From positions 62,001-126,000 of the forward strand of contig DATCHW010000003.1 of NCBI GenBank assembly GCA_036508135.1: 64,000 nt of DNA. Direction: 5' to 3'. The DNA is from DATCHW01 sp036508135. Lineage in GTDB: Bacteria > Bacteroidota > Ignavibacteria > Tepidaquicellales > Tepidaquicellaceae. Every line of letters begins with the position of its first letter. Positions within the stretch are counted from its first letter, which is position 1. Below, one piece after another: positions 52,508 to 60,644 of this stretch. Below the pieces are notes generated by a model, which worked only from the letters and a program-made list of their open reading frames with translations, ran no database searches and was not told the origin of the DNA. Both the position numbers and the translations under genes were made by a program.

Positions 52508-52680
52508 AAATATTATTTTTTAAACGAATGATAAAAATAAGGTATTAAAATCACAAATAAACTGAAAATTTCAGTCACATAACAAACTTTGAACAAAGCC
52601 GCGTGAAAAATGATATATTTGGCAAGGAACACATAACCAACTTAAGTCGTATAATATTTAGAAGGTTAAATACTAATATT

Positions 52681-53088
52681 ATGAAAAAACTGATTATTAT
52701 ACTCTTTATTCTGGCAACTGCATTTGCTTTAAACGGTTGTGACTTTATTTTCACACCGAGGAATCATTATGTTTCGATTTATAATGATGAAAACGCTAAA
52801 TATATTACTTCTGTTTATTACAGGGGGGTATATTCTTACGATAACCTGTGGAGCAGAAATATGATTACGTCTGAAATTTATCCTTATGAGTATGAAGACT
52901 TGCTTATAGAAGAAGGAACTTATGATTTTAAAGTTATTATGGAAGATGATTACTATTCGTACGAGATTTATGAAAATTCTCTTTATGTAAATACCGATAT
53001 CCGGCTCGAGATCTGCGTGGATTGTTATGGTAAAGATTCCAAAGTTAAAGTCACACGGACACCAAAAGCAGAAAAGGTGTTAAAATAA
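52681..53088 (+). CDS. Small putative lipoprotein
   Basis: A 135-residue protein from ATG 52681: 'MKKLIIILFILATAFALNGCDF' is a clear lipoprotein signal with lipobox LNGC. The mature part is rich in Tyr and Asp and beta-like ('NHYVSIYNDENAKYITSVYY', 'EICVDCYGKDSKVKV'). An in-frame ATG at 52603 would add 26 residues before the signal and is unlikely. It is encoded on the opposite strand between the two purine gene blocks; no function is known. Confidence 0.8.
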   Translation: MKKLIIILFILATAFALNGCDFIFTPRNHYVSIYNDENAKYITSVYYRGVYSYDNLWSRNMITSEIYPYEYEDLLIEEGTYDFKVIMEDDYYSYEIYENSLYVNTDIRLEICVDCYGKDSKVKVTRTPKAEKVLK

Positions 53089-53102
53089 GTCTTTAACGGG
53101 AT

Positions 53103-55355
53103 TTATCCGTACATCGTCATCAGGACTTTTTCCGGGGTCATCGGAGCATCAAATTTATACTTCAAATCTTTTTTAAACGATTTCATTGCATTTAATAAGG
53201 CAAAATAGGCACCTATTCCATACATAAAGGGCGGTTCTCCGATTGCTTTTGAATTAAATATTCCCTGCGGATTTTCAGAATTTTCAAGGAACACAACTTC
53301 AAGTTCTTCAGGAGTGAAATGTATATCCGGGACTTTGTATGTTGATAGTGTATCTGTAATCAATCTTCCCTTTTCATTGTGAAGTACTTCTTCAATAGTC
53401 ATCCAGCCGAGTCCCTGCATTATTGCACCTTCTGCCTGTCCTCTGTCAATTACAGGATTCATACTTTTTCCGAAATCGTGAACTGCTTTTACGGAATTGA
53501 TTTTATAATTACCGCGTATGCAATCTAAAGTAACCTCTAACAATGCAGTTCCGTAAACATGATAAGCAAAGGGTTTCCCTTTGTTAGTGATTCTGTCAAA
53601 ATGAATTTCGGGCGTTGCATAATATGCATACGATGATAGGTTAACCCTTCTGGTATTTGCTTCAATGATAAAATTTTTCCAGTTTAAATCCGAAGGTTTT
53701 CCGTTTACGTAGATTTTTTCGTCTTTGAATTTGATTGAACCGCTGTTTTCAATTCCTAAAATATCCGCTGCTGTTTTTGTGAGTCTTTCGAGAATATTTT
53801 TGCACGCTATCTCTGTGGCTTTTCCGTTAAGATCCGCACCGCTGCTTGCCGCAGTAGGAGAGGTATTAGCCACTCTTGAAGTATTTGTAGTTTCTGTTTT
53901 AACTTTATCAATCCCTACAGAAAACAAACTTGCTGCAACCTGCCTTAATTTCATATTCACACCCTGCCCCATTTCAACCGCTCCGGTGCTGACTCCTATA
54001 CTGCCGTCCGTGTAAATATGCACCAGCGCTCCTGCCCTGTTCATCGGCGTATTAGTGAATGAAATTCCGAAGCAGATTGGCATTAGTGCAAAACCTTTTT
54101 TATATATTTTATTTTCCGAATTAAATTCTTCAACTTTTTTCCTTTCGGAATTCAAATCAAATTTCCGGACTGCCTCATTCCAGCATCGTTCGGCATTACT
54201 GTTTTCCGCTTTCTGACCGTATGGAAATTCGTTATTTTCCCGCAGCAGATTTTTTTCCTGAATAACGGAAGGTTCTATTCCCATTTTTTCAGCGGCTTTA
54301 TAAATTGCAGACTCGATCACAAACATCCCCTGCGGACCGCCAAAACCTCGGAAAGCCGTATTCGGAGTGAGGTTTGTCTTACAACTGTATGCGGTAGCTT
54401 TTACATTCGGAATATAATAACTGTTTGCGGCGTGGAAGAGTGTCCTGTCGAGAATTGCAGGGGATAAATCAGCCGATGCCCCTGCATCCTGATAGAATGT
54501 AACTTCATAAGCAATTATTTTTCCTTCTTTATCAAGTCCGATTTTAAAATCAGAACTGTACGGATGCCTCTTTCCTGTTACTATCATATCGTCGTGTCTT
54601 AACAGAACAAGTTTTACAGGGCGTTTTAATTTCGTAGCCGCAAGTGCTGCAAGTACTGCCCAGGCAGTTGCCTGGTCTTCTTTTCCACCGAACGCACCGC
54701 CAAGTCTCAATACATCACATTCAATTTTATTCTGCGGAACATTTAAAACTGCTGCCGCAGTCCGCTGAACTGCACTTGGGTTTTGAGTAGCGGAATATAT
54801 TTTTATACAATCACCTTCAAGAGGAACTGCAACGGCACCCTGAGTTTCGAGATAGAGATGCTCCTGCCCGCCCGAATCTACGCGCCCTTCTGCAATTACA
54901 TCGCACTTGCTCCATATACTATCTGTATCGCCGCATGAAAATATTCTTGGCGGCATTATTAAACTATTTTTTTCAAATGCTGTTCTCGGGTCGAGTATTG
55001 GAATTTGTTCTTCGATATCAACCTTGATTTTCTTGACAGCTTCACGGGCAGTAAGCCAGTCATCGGCTAAAACAAGAGCAATGGGGTGACCTATAAATTC
55101 TACGATATTTTCTGCGAGGAGGTTCTCATCTTCGATTATACCGCCTATCTGATTTTTTCCCGGAATATCTTTATATGTATAAATACCCTTCACTCCTGCC
55201 ATTTTTCCGGCTTCTGAAATATCGAGGTTTTTAATATGACCATGAGCAACAGGTGAATAAAAAACCGCTGCATGAAGTGTTCCTTCGGGAACATTGAAAT
55301 CATCTATAAAAACTGATTCCCCCCGCGTATGTTTTATGGAATCAATATTATTCAT
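53103..55355 (-). CDS. xdhB: Xanthine dehydrogenase molybdopterin-binding subunit
   Basis: A 750-residue Mo subunit. N-terminal 'HTRGESVFIDDFNVPEGTLHAAV' is followed by 'LRLGGAFGGKEDQATAWA', 'NTAFRGFGGPQGMFVIES', 'GAVEMGQGVNMKLRQVAA' and 'SKAIGEPPFMYGIGAYFAL' with the catalytic Glu. This is the two-subunit (XdhA + XdhB) arrangement, distinct from the fused enzyme at 43-46 kb. Its start overlaps the end of the small-subunit gene by 8 bases. It oxidises hypoxanthine/xanthine, or may run in the reductive direction toward xanthine from urate. Confidence 0.92.
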   Translation of the reverse strand: MNNIDSIKHTRGESVFIDDFNVPEGTLHAAVFYSPVAHGHIKNLDISEAGKMAGVKGIYTYKDIPGKNQIGGIIEDENLLAENIVEFIGHPIALVLADDWLTAREAVKKIKVDIEEQIPILDPRTAFEKNSLIMPPRIFSCGDTDSIWSKCDVIAEGRVDSGGQEHLYLETQGAVAVPLEGDCIKIYSATQNPSAVQRTAAAVLNVPQNKIECDVLRLGGAFGGKEDQATAWAVLAALAATKLKRPVKLVLLRHDDMIVTGKRHPYSSDFKIGLDKEGKIIAYEVTFYQDAGASADLSPAILDRTLFHAANSYYIPNVKATAYSCKTNLTPNTAFRGFGGPQGMFVIESAIYKAAEKMGIEPSVIQEKNLLRENNEFPYGQKAENSNAERCWNEAVRKFDLNSERKKVEEFNSENKIYKKGFALMPICFGISFTNTPMNRAGALVHIYTDGSIGVSTGAVEMGQGVNMKLRQVAASLFSVGIDKVKTETTNTSRVANTSPTAASSGADLNGKATEIACKNILERLTKTAADILGIENSGSIKFKDEKIYVNGKPSDLNWKNFIIEANTRRVNLSSYAYYATPEIHFDRITNKGKPFAYHVYGTALLEVTLDCIRGNYKINSVKAVHDFGKSMNPVIDRGQAEGAIMQGLGWMTIEEVLHNEKGRLITDTLSTYKVPDIHFTPEELEVVFLENSENPQGIFNSKAIGEPPFMYGIGAYFALLNAMKSFKKDLKYKFDAPMTPEKVLMTMYG

Positions 55356-56769
55356 AAAGTAAATCCTCCGGTTTTATTACTTCGGGAAATAGTTTCAAAA
55401 AGTGTGCATAAATCAACTGTCGTAGCAGGAGTCTTTTGTAATCTGCACTACCGCGGGCATCACTAATCGGAGATATTTCTTTCATTGCATAAGCAATCGA
55501 TTTTTTTACTTTTTCTGATGAAAGTAATTTACCTTTCAGAAATTCGGAAGTAAGAGTCAAATGCAACGGAATAGGAGCTACTCCGCCGGTTGAAATATGG
55601 ACATCTTCGATAATATCTTTTTTGATTTTAATAAGAATGGAAGAGTTTACGCTTGCGATATCGAGAAAAGTCCTCTTTGAAACCTTTTCAAAATTGAATT
55701 TTGTGTTTTTTCCGGGAATAGTAAATTTTATTTCATCGATTAATTCACCTTTTTTTCTGTCGAGGGATTTATATCCTTTATAGTAGTCTTTCAAGAAGAT
55801 TTCTCTTTTTGCTTTTTTCTTTTTCAGAATAAGTTTTGAATTCAGTGCGAGAAAAATATTCGTCACGTCACCGATTGGTGAAGCATTATTTATATTCCCG
55901 CCGATTGATGCACGGTTTTTAATTGGAATAGAGCCAAAAAGCAGCATGTAATCTTTCAATCCGGGAATCATTTTATTCAGTTCTTTTGATTCTTCGATTT
56001 CAGTAACGGTAGTTGATGCTTTAATGCTGCAGATATTTTTACCGATTTTTATTCCGTTAATATTTTTTGATTTTGTTATGACAGATATCTTTTTCTTTAG
56101 CAGTTCGTCCCATTTCTGAACGAAAATATCCGTTCCTCCGCAAACGGGTTCCCCTTTTATTATTCTTTGGGCTATAACATTCTTTCTTCGTTCAATTTTT
56201 TTCAATTTCAGCGGAATATCAGAAATATAAGCAGGGATAGCATTCAGGCGGGAAAGATATTTTATCCGATTTTCACCTTTTTTTAATTCTGTTGTTTCGA
56301 AATAGTTCAGTACATTCGATACTGCTCTTCTGATAGTACCGTGACCTGTACACCGGCAGATATTGCCGCCAACAGATTCTATTGCGTCTTTTAAATTATA
56401 TTTACCGCCGTTAATAAGATACCCGGTAAAAGAAACAATGAATCCCGGTGTGCAGAATCCGCATTGTGTTCCGCCTTCTTCAACCATTTCCTTCTGGAAT
56501 AAAGTAAGTCCGGAGATATTCAGCCCTTCGATTGTAATTACGTGTTTGCCTTCCATATCTGCGATGGGTATAAGGCAGGAATTGGCATTATGATAATTAA
56601 TGTTATTGCCTTCTGATTCGCCGATAAGGACGGTGCACGCACCGCAATCACCTTCGCGGCATCCTTCTTTTGTTCCTTTTAAATTCTGATTTCTTCTCAG
56701 AAAGTCAAGAAGTGAAGTTGCAGGATTAACATCTGTACTTATAATATCTCTGTTTAGTATAAATCTCAT
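55348..56769 (-). CDS. xdhA: Xanthine dehydrogenase small subunit (2Fe-2S and FAD)
   Basis: A 473-residue electron-transfer subunit. Residues about 38-47 'CREGDCGACTVL' and later 'CGFCTPGFIVS' with 'NICRCTGH' bind two [2Fe-2S] clusters. From about 190 the FAD domain has 'VCGGTDIFVQKWDELL' and 'NRASIGGNINNASPIGDVTNIF', then a CO-dehydrogenase flavoprotein-like C-terminus ('ISPISDARGSADYKRLLLRQ'). It would pass electrons from the Mo subunit to NAD+ or a carrier. It is the first gene of this two-gene operon. Confidence 0.92.
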   Translation of the reverse strand: MRFILNRDIISTDVNPATSLLDFLRRNQNLKGTKEGCREGDCGACTVLIGESEGNNINYHNANSCLIPIADMEGKHVITIEGLNISGLTLFQKEMVEEGGTQCGFCTPGFIVSFTGYLINGGKYNLKDAIESVGGNICRCTGHGTIRRAVSNVLNYFETTELKKGENRIKYLSRLNAIPAYISDIPLKLKKIERRKNVIAQRIIKGEPVCGGTDIFVQKWDELLKKKISVITKSKNINGIKIGKNICSIKASTTVTEIEESKELNKMIPGLKDYMLLFGSIPIKNRASIGGNINNASPIGDVTNIFLALNSKLILKKKKAKREIFLKDYYKGYKSLDRKKGELIDEIKFTIPGKNTKFNFEKVSKRTFLDIASVNSSILIKIKKDIIEDVHISTGGVAPIPLHLTLTSEFLKGKLLSSEKVKKSIAYAMKEISPISDARGSADYKRLLLRQLIYAHFLKLFPEVIKPEDLLYE

Positions 56770-57359
56770 CAGAATAATTATTATTACATTTTTGAAGTTA
56801 CGTATTTGTCATGTTGAGCGTAGCGAAACACCTCAAAAATCAATGAAAACGAGATTCTTCACTCCGTTCAGAATGACAAAATAGATTATTTAACTTTTCG
56901 TGTAACTTCGGTTACATTATTCTTCAATAAACTAAAAACAAAAATATAATAAAATGCAAAAGGGAAAGAGAGAGAAACCCCGTAGGGGTGAAATAGTAAG
57001 AAATTTAGAATTGAAAAAGAACTTTTACGAAGGAACACGAAGAATTAACACGCCCCTCCGCAAAGGTACTGTATTAAAAGTCAATATAAAAACGCACCGT
57101 ATGTTTTTGAAAAACAATTTATATACATTGATAATTAGGATTATACTCTGTGTTATTTTTCCAAAGGGTATAAATTAATATTAAAAGTTTTCGTGTAACA
57201 GCAATTACACCTGTTTTTTTATAACCCTTTCTAATGCATAATTTCACATAAATTTCTTTTAGTCTTTTATTTATTCTGCATGCAGATAATGCTGGCATAT
57301 ACATACCATTTCCAATAAAACTATTACTTTTTTTGGATATACTTGTTTTGCCTTGAGAC
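56770..57359. repeat. 590-base gap with MITE-like repeat and paired hairpins
   Basis: 56805-56880 is a palindrome-like repeat: TTTGTCATGTTGAGCG at one end and TTCAGAATGACAAA at the other, a tiny inverted-repeat element. A TGTAAC-TTCG-GTTACA hairpin stands at 56901-56916 and a GTGTAA/TTACAC hairpin followed by seven T at 57193-57219; both are preceded by TTTTCGTG, so they are copies of one motif. The frame between (56954-57178) is repeat-like ('KPRRGEIV') and probably not a gene. Confidence 0.55.
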
Positions 57360-57665
57360 TTACCAGGTAGTTTCTATTAATGGTATAAATTCACGATACA
57401 CGGCTTCATTAAAAAAAGTATTATTATCCTTAACGAAATTAATTGTTGAAATATTTTTTGAACATGATTTCAGGTTTTTTGAAAATTCAACGTCATTCAA
57501 CAGCTTTGTTCTGAGATTTAAAGCGTAATTAAGCATACTGGAATTATTATTAATATAAGCACTTAAATCTTCTCTTTCATTGTCGGAAAGCTGGGCAAAT
57601 AGTGAAACGGGTAATAATAGGGGAAAAATAATAATAATTGTAATAAAATTAAGATTAGTTTTCGT
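57360..57665 (-). CDS. Small secreted protein with non-standard ACG start
   Basis: A 101-codon frame beginning ACG at 57665: 'KTNLNFITIIIIFPLLLPVSLFAQ' is a clean signal peptide, then 'LSDNEREDLSAYINNNSSMLNYALNL', ending 'EFIPLIETTW'. An AGGAG ribosome site lies 7 bases before the ACG, exactly where an ATG is expected; no ATG, GTG or TTG is near. Either the start was mutated (ATG to ACG, weak translation) or the gene is dying. The mature ~77 residues are mostly helical; the family is unknown. Confidence 0.5.
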   Translation of the reverse strand, partial: TKTNLNFITIIIIFPLLLPVSLFAQLSDNEREDLSAYINNNSSMLNYALNLRTKLLNDVEFSKNLKSCSKNISTINFVKDNNTFFNEAVYREFIPLIETTW

Positions 57666-57871
57666 TTTTCTCTCCTAATGGTTTTATTTAATAAATATTA
57701 AATAATGTGTTAAGTTAACAAAAAAGAAATATTAAAAAAAGAACGCTAATAATTCCTATAGGCAGGACTGCCCCGCCATATTTTTTTTAAGATTAATAAT
57801 TGATTTTAATGTTTACCACGAATTCACTAATTTTAAAAAAATGAATTTTTCCAATGTCTTAATAAAATTAT

Positions 57872-58654
57872 ATGACGACTTTAATAATTATGCCTTTAGT
57901 TCTTGAAATACTTATGGTTCTGGCTATAAGCCTCGTAATCGCATTTATAGGATTTCTAATTTTCAGGAAGAAATTTTCGCACGAGATATTAGCCGAAAAC
58001 CATATTGTCGGAAGCTATATTTTTAATGGATTTTCTGTAACTTATGGAGTTCTAATTGCTTTCGTGGTTTATGCCAACTGGTTCGGTTATGAGAAAGCAC
58101 AGCAGAACGTAACAGAAGAGACAACTTATTTATCAAACTTCTACAGGGATACAAGAATATTACCCGACTCAGTTAAATCTATTGTAACGGATAAATTAAT
58201 AAAATATACTGAAGCTGTTGTTGAAGATGAGTGGCCCCTGATGGCAAAAGGAGAAACAAGCCCGAAAGCAATGAATGCCCTGGATGATCTATGGGATACT
58301 TATTCCCGGATCCCTGTTTCAAAAATTACCAATACTTATTTTTATCAGGTATCAATAGAAAAATTAAATCTGGTTAGTATGCAGAGGAGATTAAGAATTT
58401 TGGATATGAACCAGACTACTCCGGAAGTAATCTGGATTGTGATAGTACTATGTGCTTTTATATCTGTCAGTTATTCTTATTTCTTTACCACCAAAAAAAG
58501 AAAAGCACATTTATTCCTTATTGCATCGTTAATTGTTATTAATGTTTCGCTTTTTTATCTGATATATGTTCTTGACCATCCTTATCAGGGTTATGCGACT
58601 ATATCACCGGAACCTTTTAAATTGATTCTAAACAAATTCGTTACCGGTTTATAA
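57872..58654 (+). CDS. DUF4239 (bestrophin-like) membrane protein
   Basis: A 260-residue protein with four membrane helices (about 9-31, 50-70, 185-205, 212-235). 'NGFSVTYGVLIAFVVYANWFGYEKAQQNVTEE' is the hallmark of DUF4239 proteins, followed by a cytoplasmic helical region ('LSNFYRDTRILPDSVKSI') and a C-terminal 'DHPYQGYATISPEPFKLIL'. The family is annotated as bestrophin-like, possibly ion channels, without direct proof. It stands alone; the upstream 206-base gap should hold its promoter. Confidence 0.85.
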   Translation: MTTLIIMPLVLEILMVLAISLVIAFIGFLIFRKKFSHEILAENHIVGSYIFNGFSVTYGVLIAFVVYANWFGYEKAQQNVTEETTYLSNFYRDTRILPDSVKSIVTDKLIKYTEAVVEDEWPLMAKGETSPKAMNALDDLWDTYSRIPVSKITNTYFYQVSIEKLNLVSMQRRLRILDMNQTTPEVIWIVIVLCAFISVSYSYFFTTKKRKAHLFLIASLIVINVSLFYLIYVLDHPYQGYATISPEPFKLILNKFVTGL

Positions 58655-58723
58655 ACGAATAAAGTGTTTACATTAAAAGATTAATTCCAGAATATTCAGA
58701 TTATATAATTTAAGTTATTAAAT

Positions 58724-59491
58724 ATGATTAACAAATGGACACTTAAAAATAAGCGTGCCCTCATAACCGGAGGTACAAGAGGTATCGGAAAAGCTATTGC
58801 GGAAGAATTTCTTTTGCTTGGTGCTGAAATTTTTATTGTTGCAAGAGGGAAAGATGCATTAAAACAGCAGATTAGAAATTATAGAAAAAAAGGGCTCTCT
58901 GCGTCAGGAACAAGCTGCGACCTGAGCAATGAAGAAGAGAGGAAAAGATTATTCGATGAATTAGGAAAGGAATGGAAGCATTTCAGCATACTTGTAAACA
59001 ATGTGGGATATAACATAAGAAAAAAAGCACTCGAATACACAAAAGATGAGTTTGAATTATTATTTGAGACGAATCTGAAATCTGTTTTTGATGTGAGCAG
59101 ATTATCCTTTCCCTTTTTAAAAAAGGCGGGGGGAGCAAGTATAATCAACATTGTATCGGTAGCGGGATTAACACATCTTAAAACCGGCGCGCCTTATGCC
59201 ATGTCGAAAGCGGCTGAAATTCAGTTAACGAAAAATCTTGCTGTTGAATGGGCAGGAGAAGATATACGTGTAAACTCAATTGCACCCTGGTATATAAGGA
59301 CGTCATTAACAGAAGCGGTATTAAATAACAGGAAGTATTACAATGAAGTAATCGGCAGAACACCAATGCAAAGAGTCGGCAAACCGGATGAAGTTGCTGC
59401 TGCTGCGGCATTCCTCGCAATGCCCGCATCTTCATACATAACCGGACAATGCATAGCAGTTGACGGCGGATTTATGGTAAACGGATTTTAG
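58724..59491 (+). CDS. Short-chain dehydrogenase (tropinone-reductase-like)
   Basis: A 255-residue classical SDR. 'RALITGGTRGIGKAIAEEF' (TGxxxGIG), 'ILVNNVGYNIRKKA' (NNxG), 'INIVSVAGLTHLKTGAPYAMSKAA' with the catalytic Ser and YxxxK, 'RVNSIAPWYIRT', and 'ITGQCIAVDGGFMVNGF' at the end. The last motif and the overall pattern match tropinone-reductase-like SDRs common in bacteria; the true substrate is unknown. It lies 69 bases after the DUF4239 gene. Confidence 0.9.
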   Translation: MINKWTLKNKRALITGGTRGIGKAIAEEFLLLGAEIFIVARGKDALKQQIRNYRKKGLSASGTSCDLSNEEERKRLFDELGKEWKHFSILVNNVGYNIRKKALEYTKDEFELLFETNLKSVFDVSRLSFPFLKKAGGASIINIVSVAGLTHLKTGAPYAMSKAAEIQLTKNLAVEWAGEDIRVNSIAPWYIRTSLTEAVLNNRKYYNEVIGRTPMQRVGKPDEVAAAAAFLAMPASSYITGQCIAVDGGFMVNGF

Positions 59492-59571
59492 ATATTTGTT
59501 ATTCCTTATTTATTATTTGTTTTTTCTCTAATTTTAATAAAATTATTTCACGGTAATAGAACAATTAAATT

Positions 59572-59967
59572 ATGTTAACAGTAAAAATATATTCCTTTAG
59601 TTATTTACGATCCGGAATTCCTGTTGATGATTCGGGAAACGGCGGCGGATTTGTCTTCGATTGCAGGTTTATTTTTAATCCCGGAAAATTTCAGCAATTT
59701 AAAAATCTAACCGGCAAGGATAAAGAAGTAATTGATGTTCTTGATTCGAAACCCGGGATGCAGGTATTTTTATCCGATACTGAAAGTATAATCGGTGCAG
59801 CAATTATAAATTATCTTGAAAGAGATTTTAACCATCTGATGGTGTCTTTCGGGTGCACAGGGGGACAGCATAGGTCTGTATATTCCGCAGAAAAGATTAA
59901 AGAATATATCAAAAGCAATTTTCCACAGGTAAATGTGGAAATCAATCACAATGAATTTCCCTGTTAA
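59572..59967 (+). CDS. Stand-alone RapZ C-terminal-domain protein
   Basis: A 131-residue protein equal to the C-terminal half of RapZ/YvcJ, without the N-terminal P-loop kinase domain. 'KIYSFSYLRSGIPVDDSGNGGGFVFDCRFIFNPG' and 'VSFGCTGGQHRSVYSAEKI' are diagnostic. In RapZ this half binds RNA and a GlcN6P-like ligand and resembles phosphofructokinase. In Bacteroidota-like genomes it often appears alone, sometimes beside nucleotidyltransferases. Here it is followed by the convergent ubiX. Confidence 0.88.
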   Translation: MLTVKIYSFSYLRSGIPVDDSGNGGGFVFDCRFIFNPGKFQQFKNLTGKDKEVIDVLDSKPGMQVFLSDTESIIGAAIINYLERDFNHLMVSFGCTGGQHRSVYSAEKIKEYIKSNFPQVNVEINHNEFPC

Positions 59968-59979
59968 TGCAGTAAAATT

Positions 59980-60633
59980 CTATATTTCCAGTTTATTTCC
60001 TACCAGAATATTTAACACTTTTCCGGCAATGTAATCAGCGAGATCATTAAAATTCTGAGGATTATTTTCAAAACTCGGCATAGCAGGAACTATCTTACCG
60101 CCTGCATTAATAATCTTAATCATATTATCGAGTTGAATCTTATTTACAGGGGTCATCCTCGGTACAATTATCAAAGGTCTTGAATAGGAGAGCGAATAAT
60201 CTGCGGCTTTTTCCATTAAAGTTTTGCTGTCTCCGTTTGCAATTCCGGCAAGAAAATTATTTGCACAGGGACAGATTATCATTCCGTAAGCATTGAAATT
60301 AGCCGAAAATATTTCTGATTTCAGATCGAGGTTATTATGAAGATTCACGGTGGCTTTCCCGATACTTATTTCGGGGAATAATCCCGCTACATTTGCCTGC
60401 TTAAGGTCAACACTGCATTCTTTGTATAAGGAGTAAACCGCATACTCGGAAAGAATAAGTTCAACATTGAATTCATTCATCAGCAGTGCCCTGAGCATCC
60501 TCAAGCCGTATACTGCCCCGCTTGTTCCCGTAATTCCAAGTACAATATTTTTTCCCTCACCCCGTATTTTGCTTATCAGGGGCTTTGCTTCGGTCTTTGG
60601 AGCTCCATATTGAATGTTGTAATCCTCGTTCAT
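59980..60633 (-). CDS. ubiX: Flavin prenyltransferase UbiX
   Basis: A 217-residue flavoprotein that makes prenylated FMN for UbiD decarboxylases. 'NIVLGITGTSGAVYGLRMLRAL' is the FMN-binding loop, 'MIICPCANNFLAGIANGDSKTLMEKAADYSL' the central motif and 'RPLIIVPRMTPVNKIQLDNM' the C-terminal motif. The first ~25 residues ('NEDYNIQYGAPKTEAKPLI') extend beyond the usual start, so the real start may be internal. No ubiD is in the window. Confidence 0.9.
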   Translation of the reverse strand: MNEDYNIQYGAPKTEAKPLISKIRGEGKNIVLGITGTSGAVYGLRMLRALLMNEFNVELILSEYAVYSLYKECSVDLKQANVAGLFPEISIGKATVNLHNNLDLKSEIFSANFNAYGMIICPCANNFLAGIANGDSKTLMEKAADYSLSYSRPLIIVPRMTPVNKIQLDNMIKIINAGGKIVPAMPSFENNPQNFNDLADYIAGKVLNILVGNKLEI

Positions 60634-60644
60634 AAATAATTATT

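Noticed and set aside
56954..57178. A 74-codon frame with start codon
   Set aside because: Its N-terminal part is made of repeat-like sequence (CCCCGTAGGGG) and the rest has no protein-like pattern or family; it lies between two related hairpins.
57119..57304. A 61-codon minus-strand frame
   Set aside because: It overlaps a hairpin and T-run, has no ribosome site and no recognisable protein features.
59100..59135. CCCTTTTTAAAAAAGGCGGGG in the SDR gene as another inserted palindrome
   Set aside because: It encodes 'PFLKKAGGASIINI', a normal conserved stretch of SDR proteins, so the likeness is coincidental.
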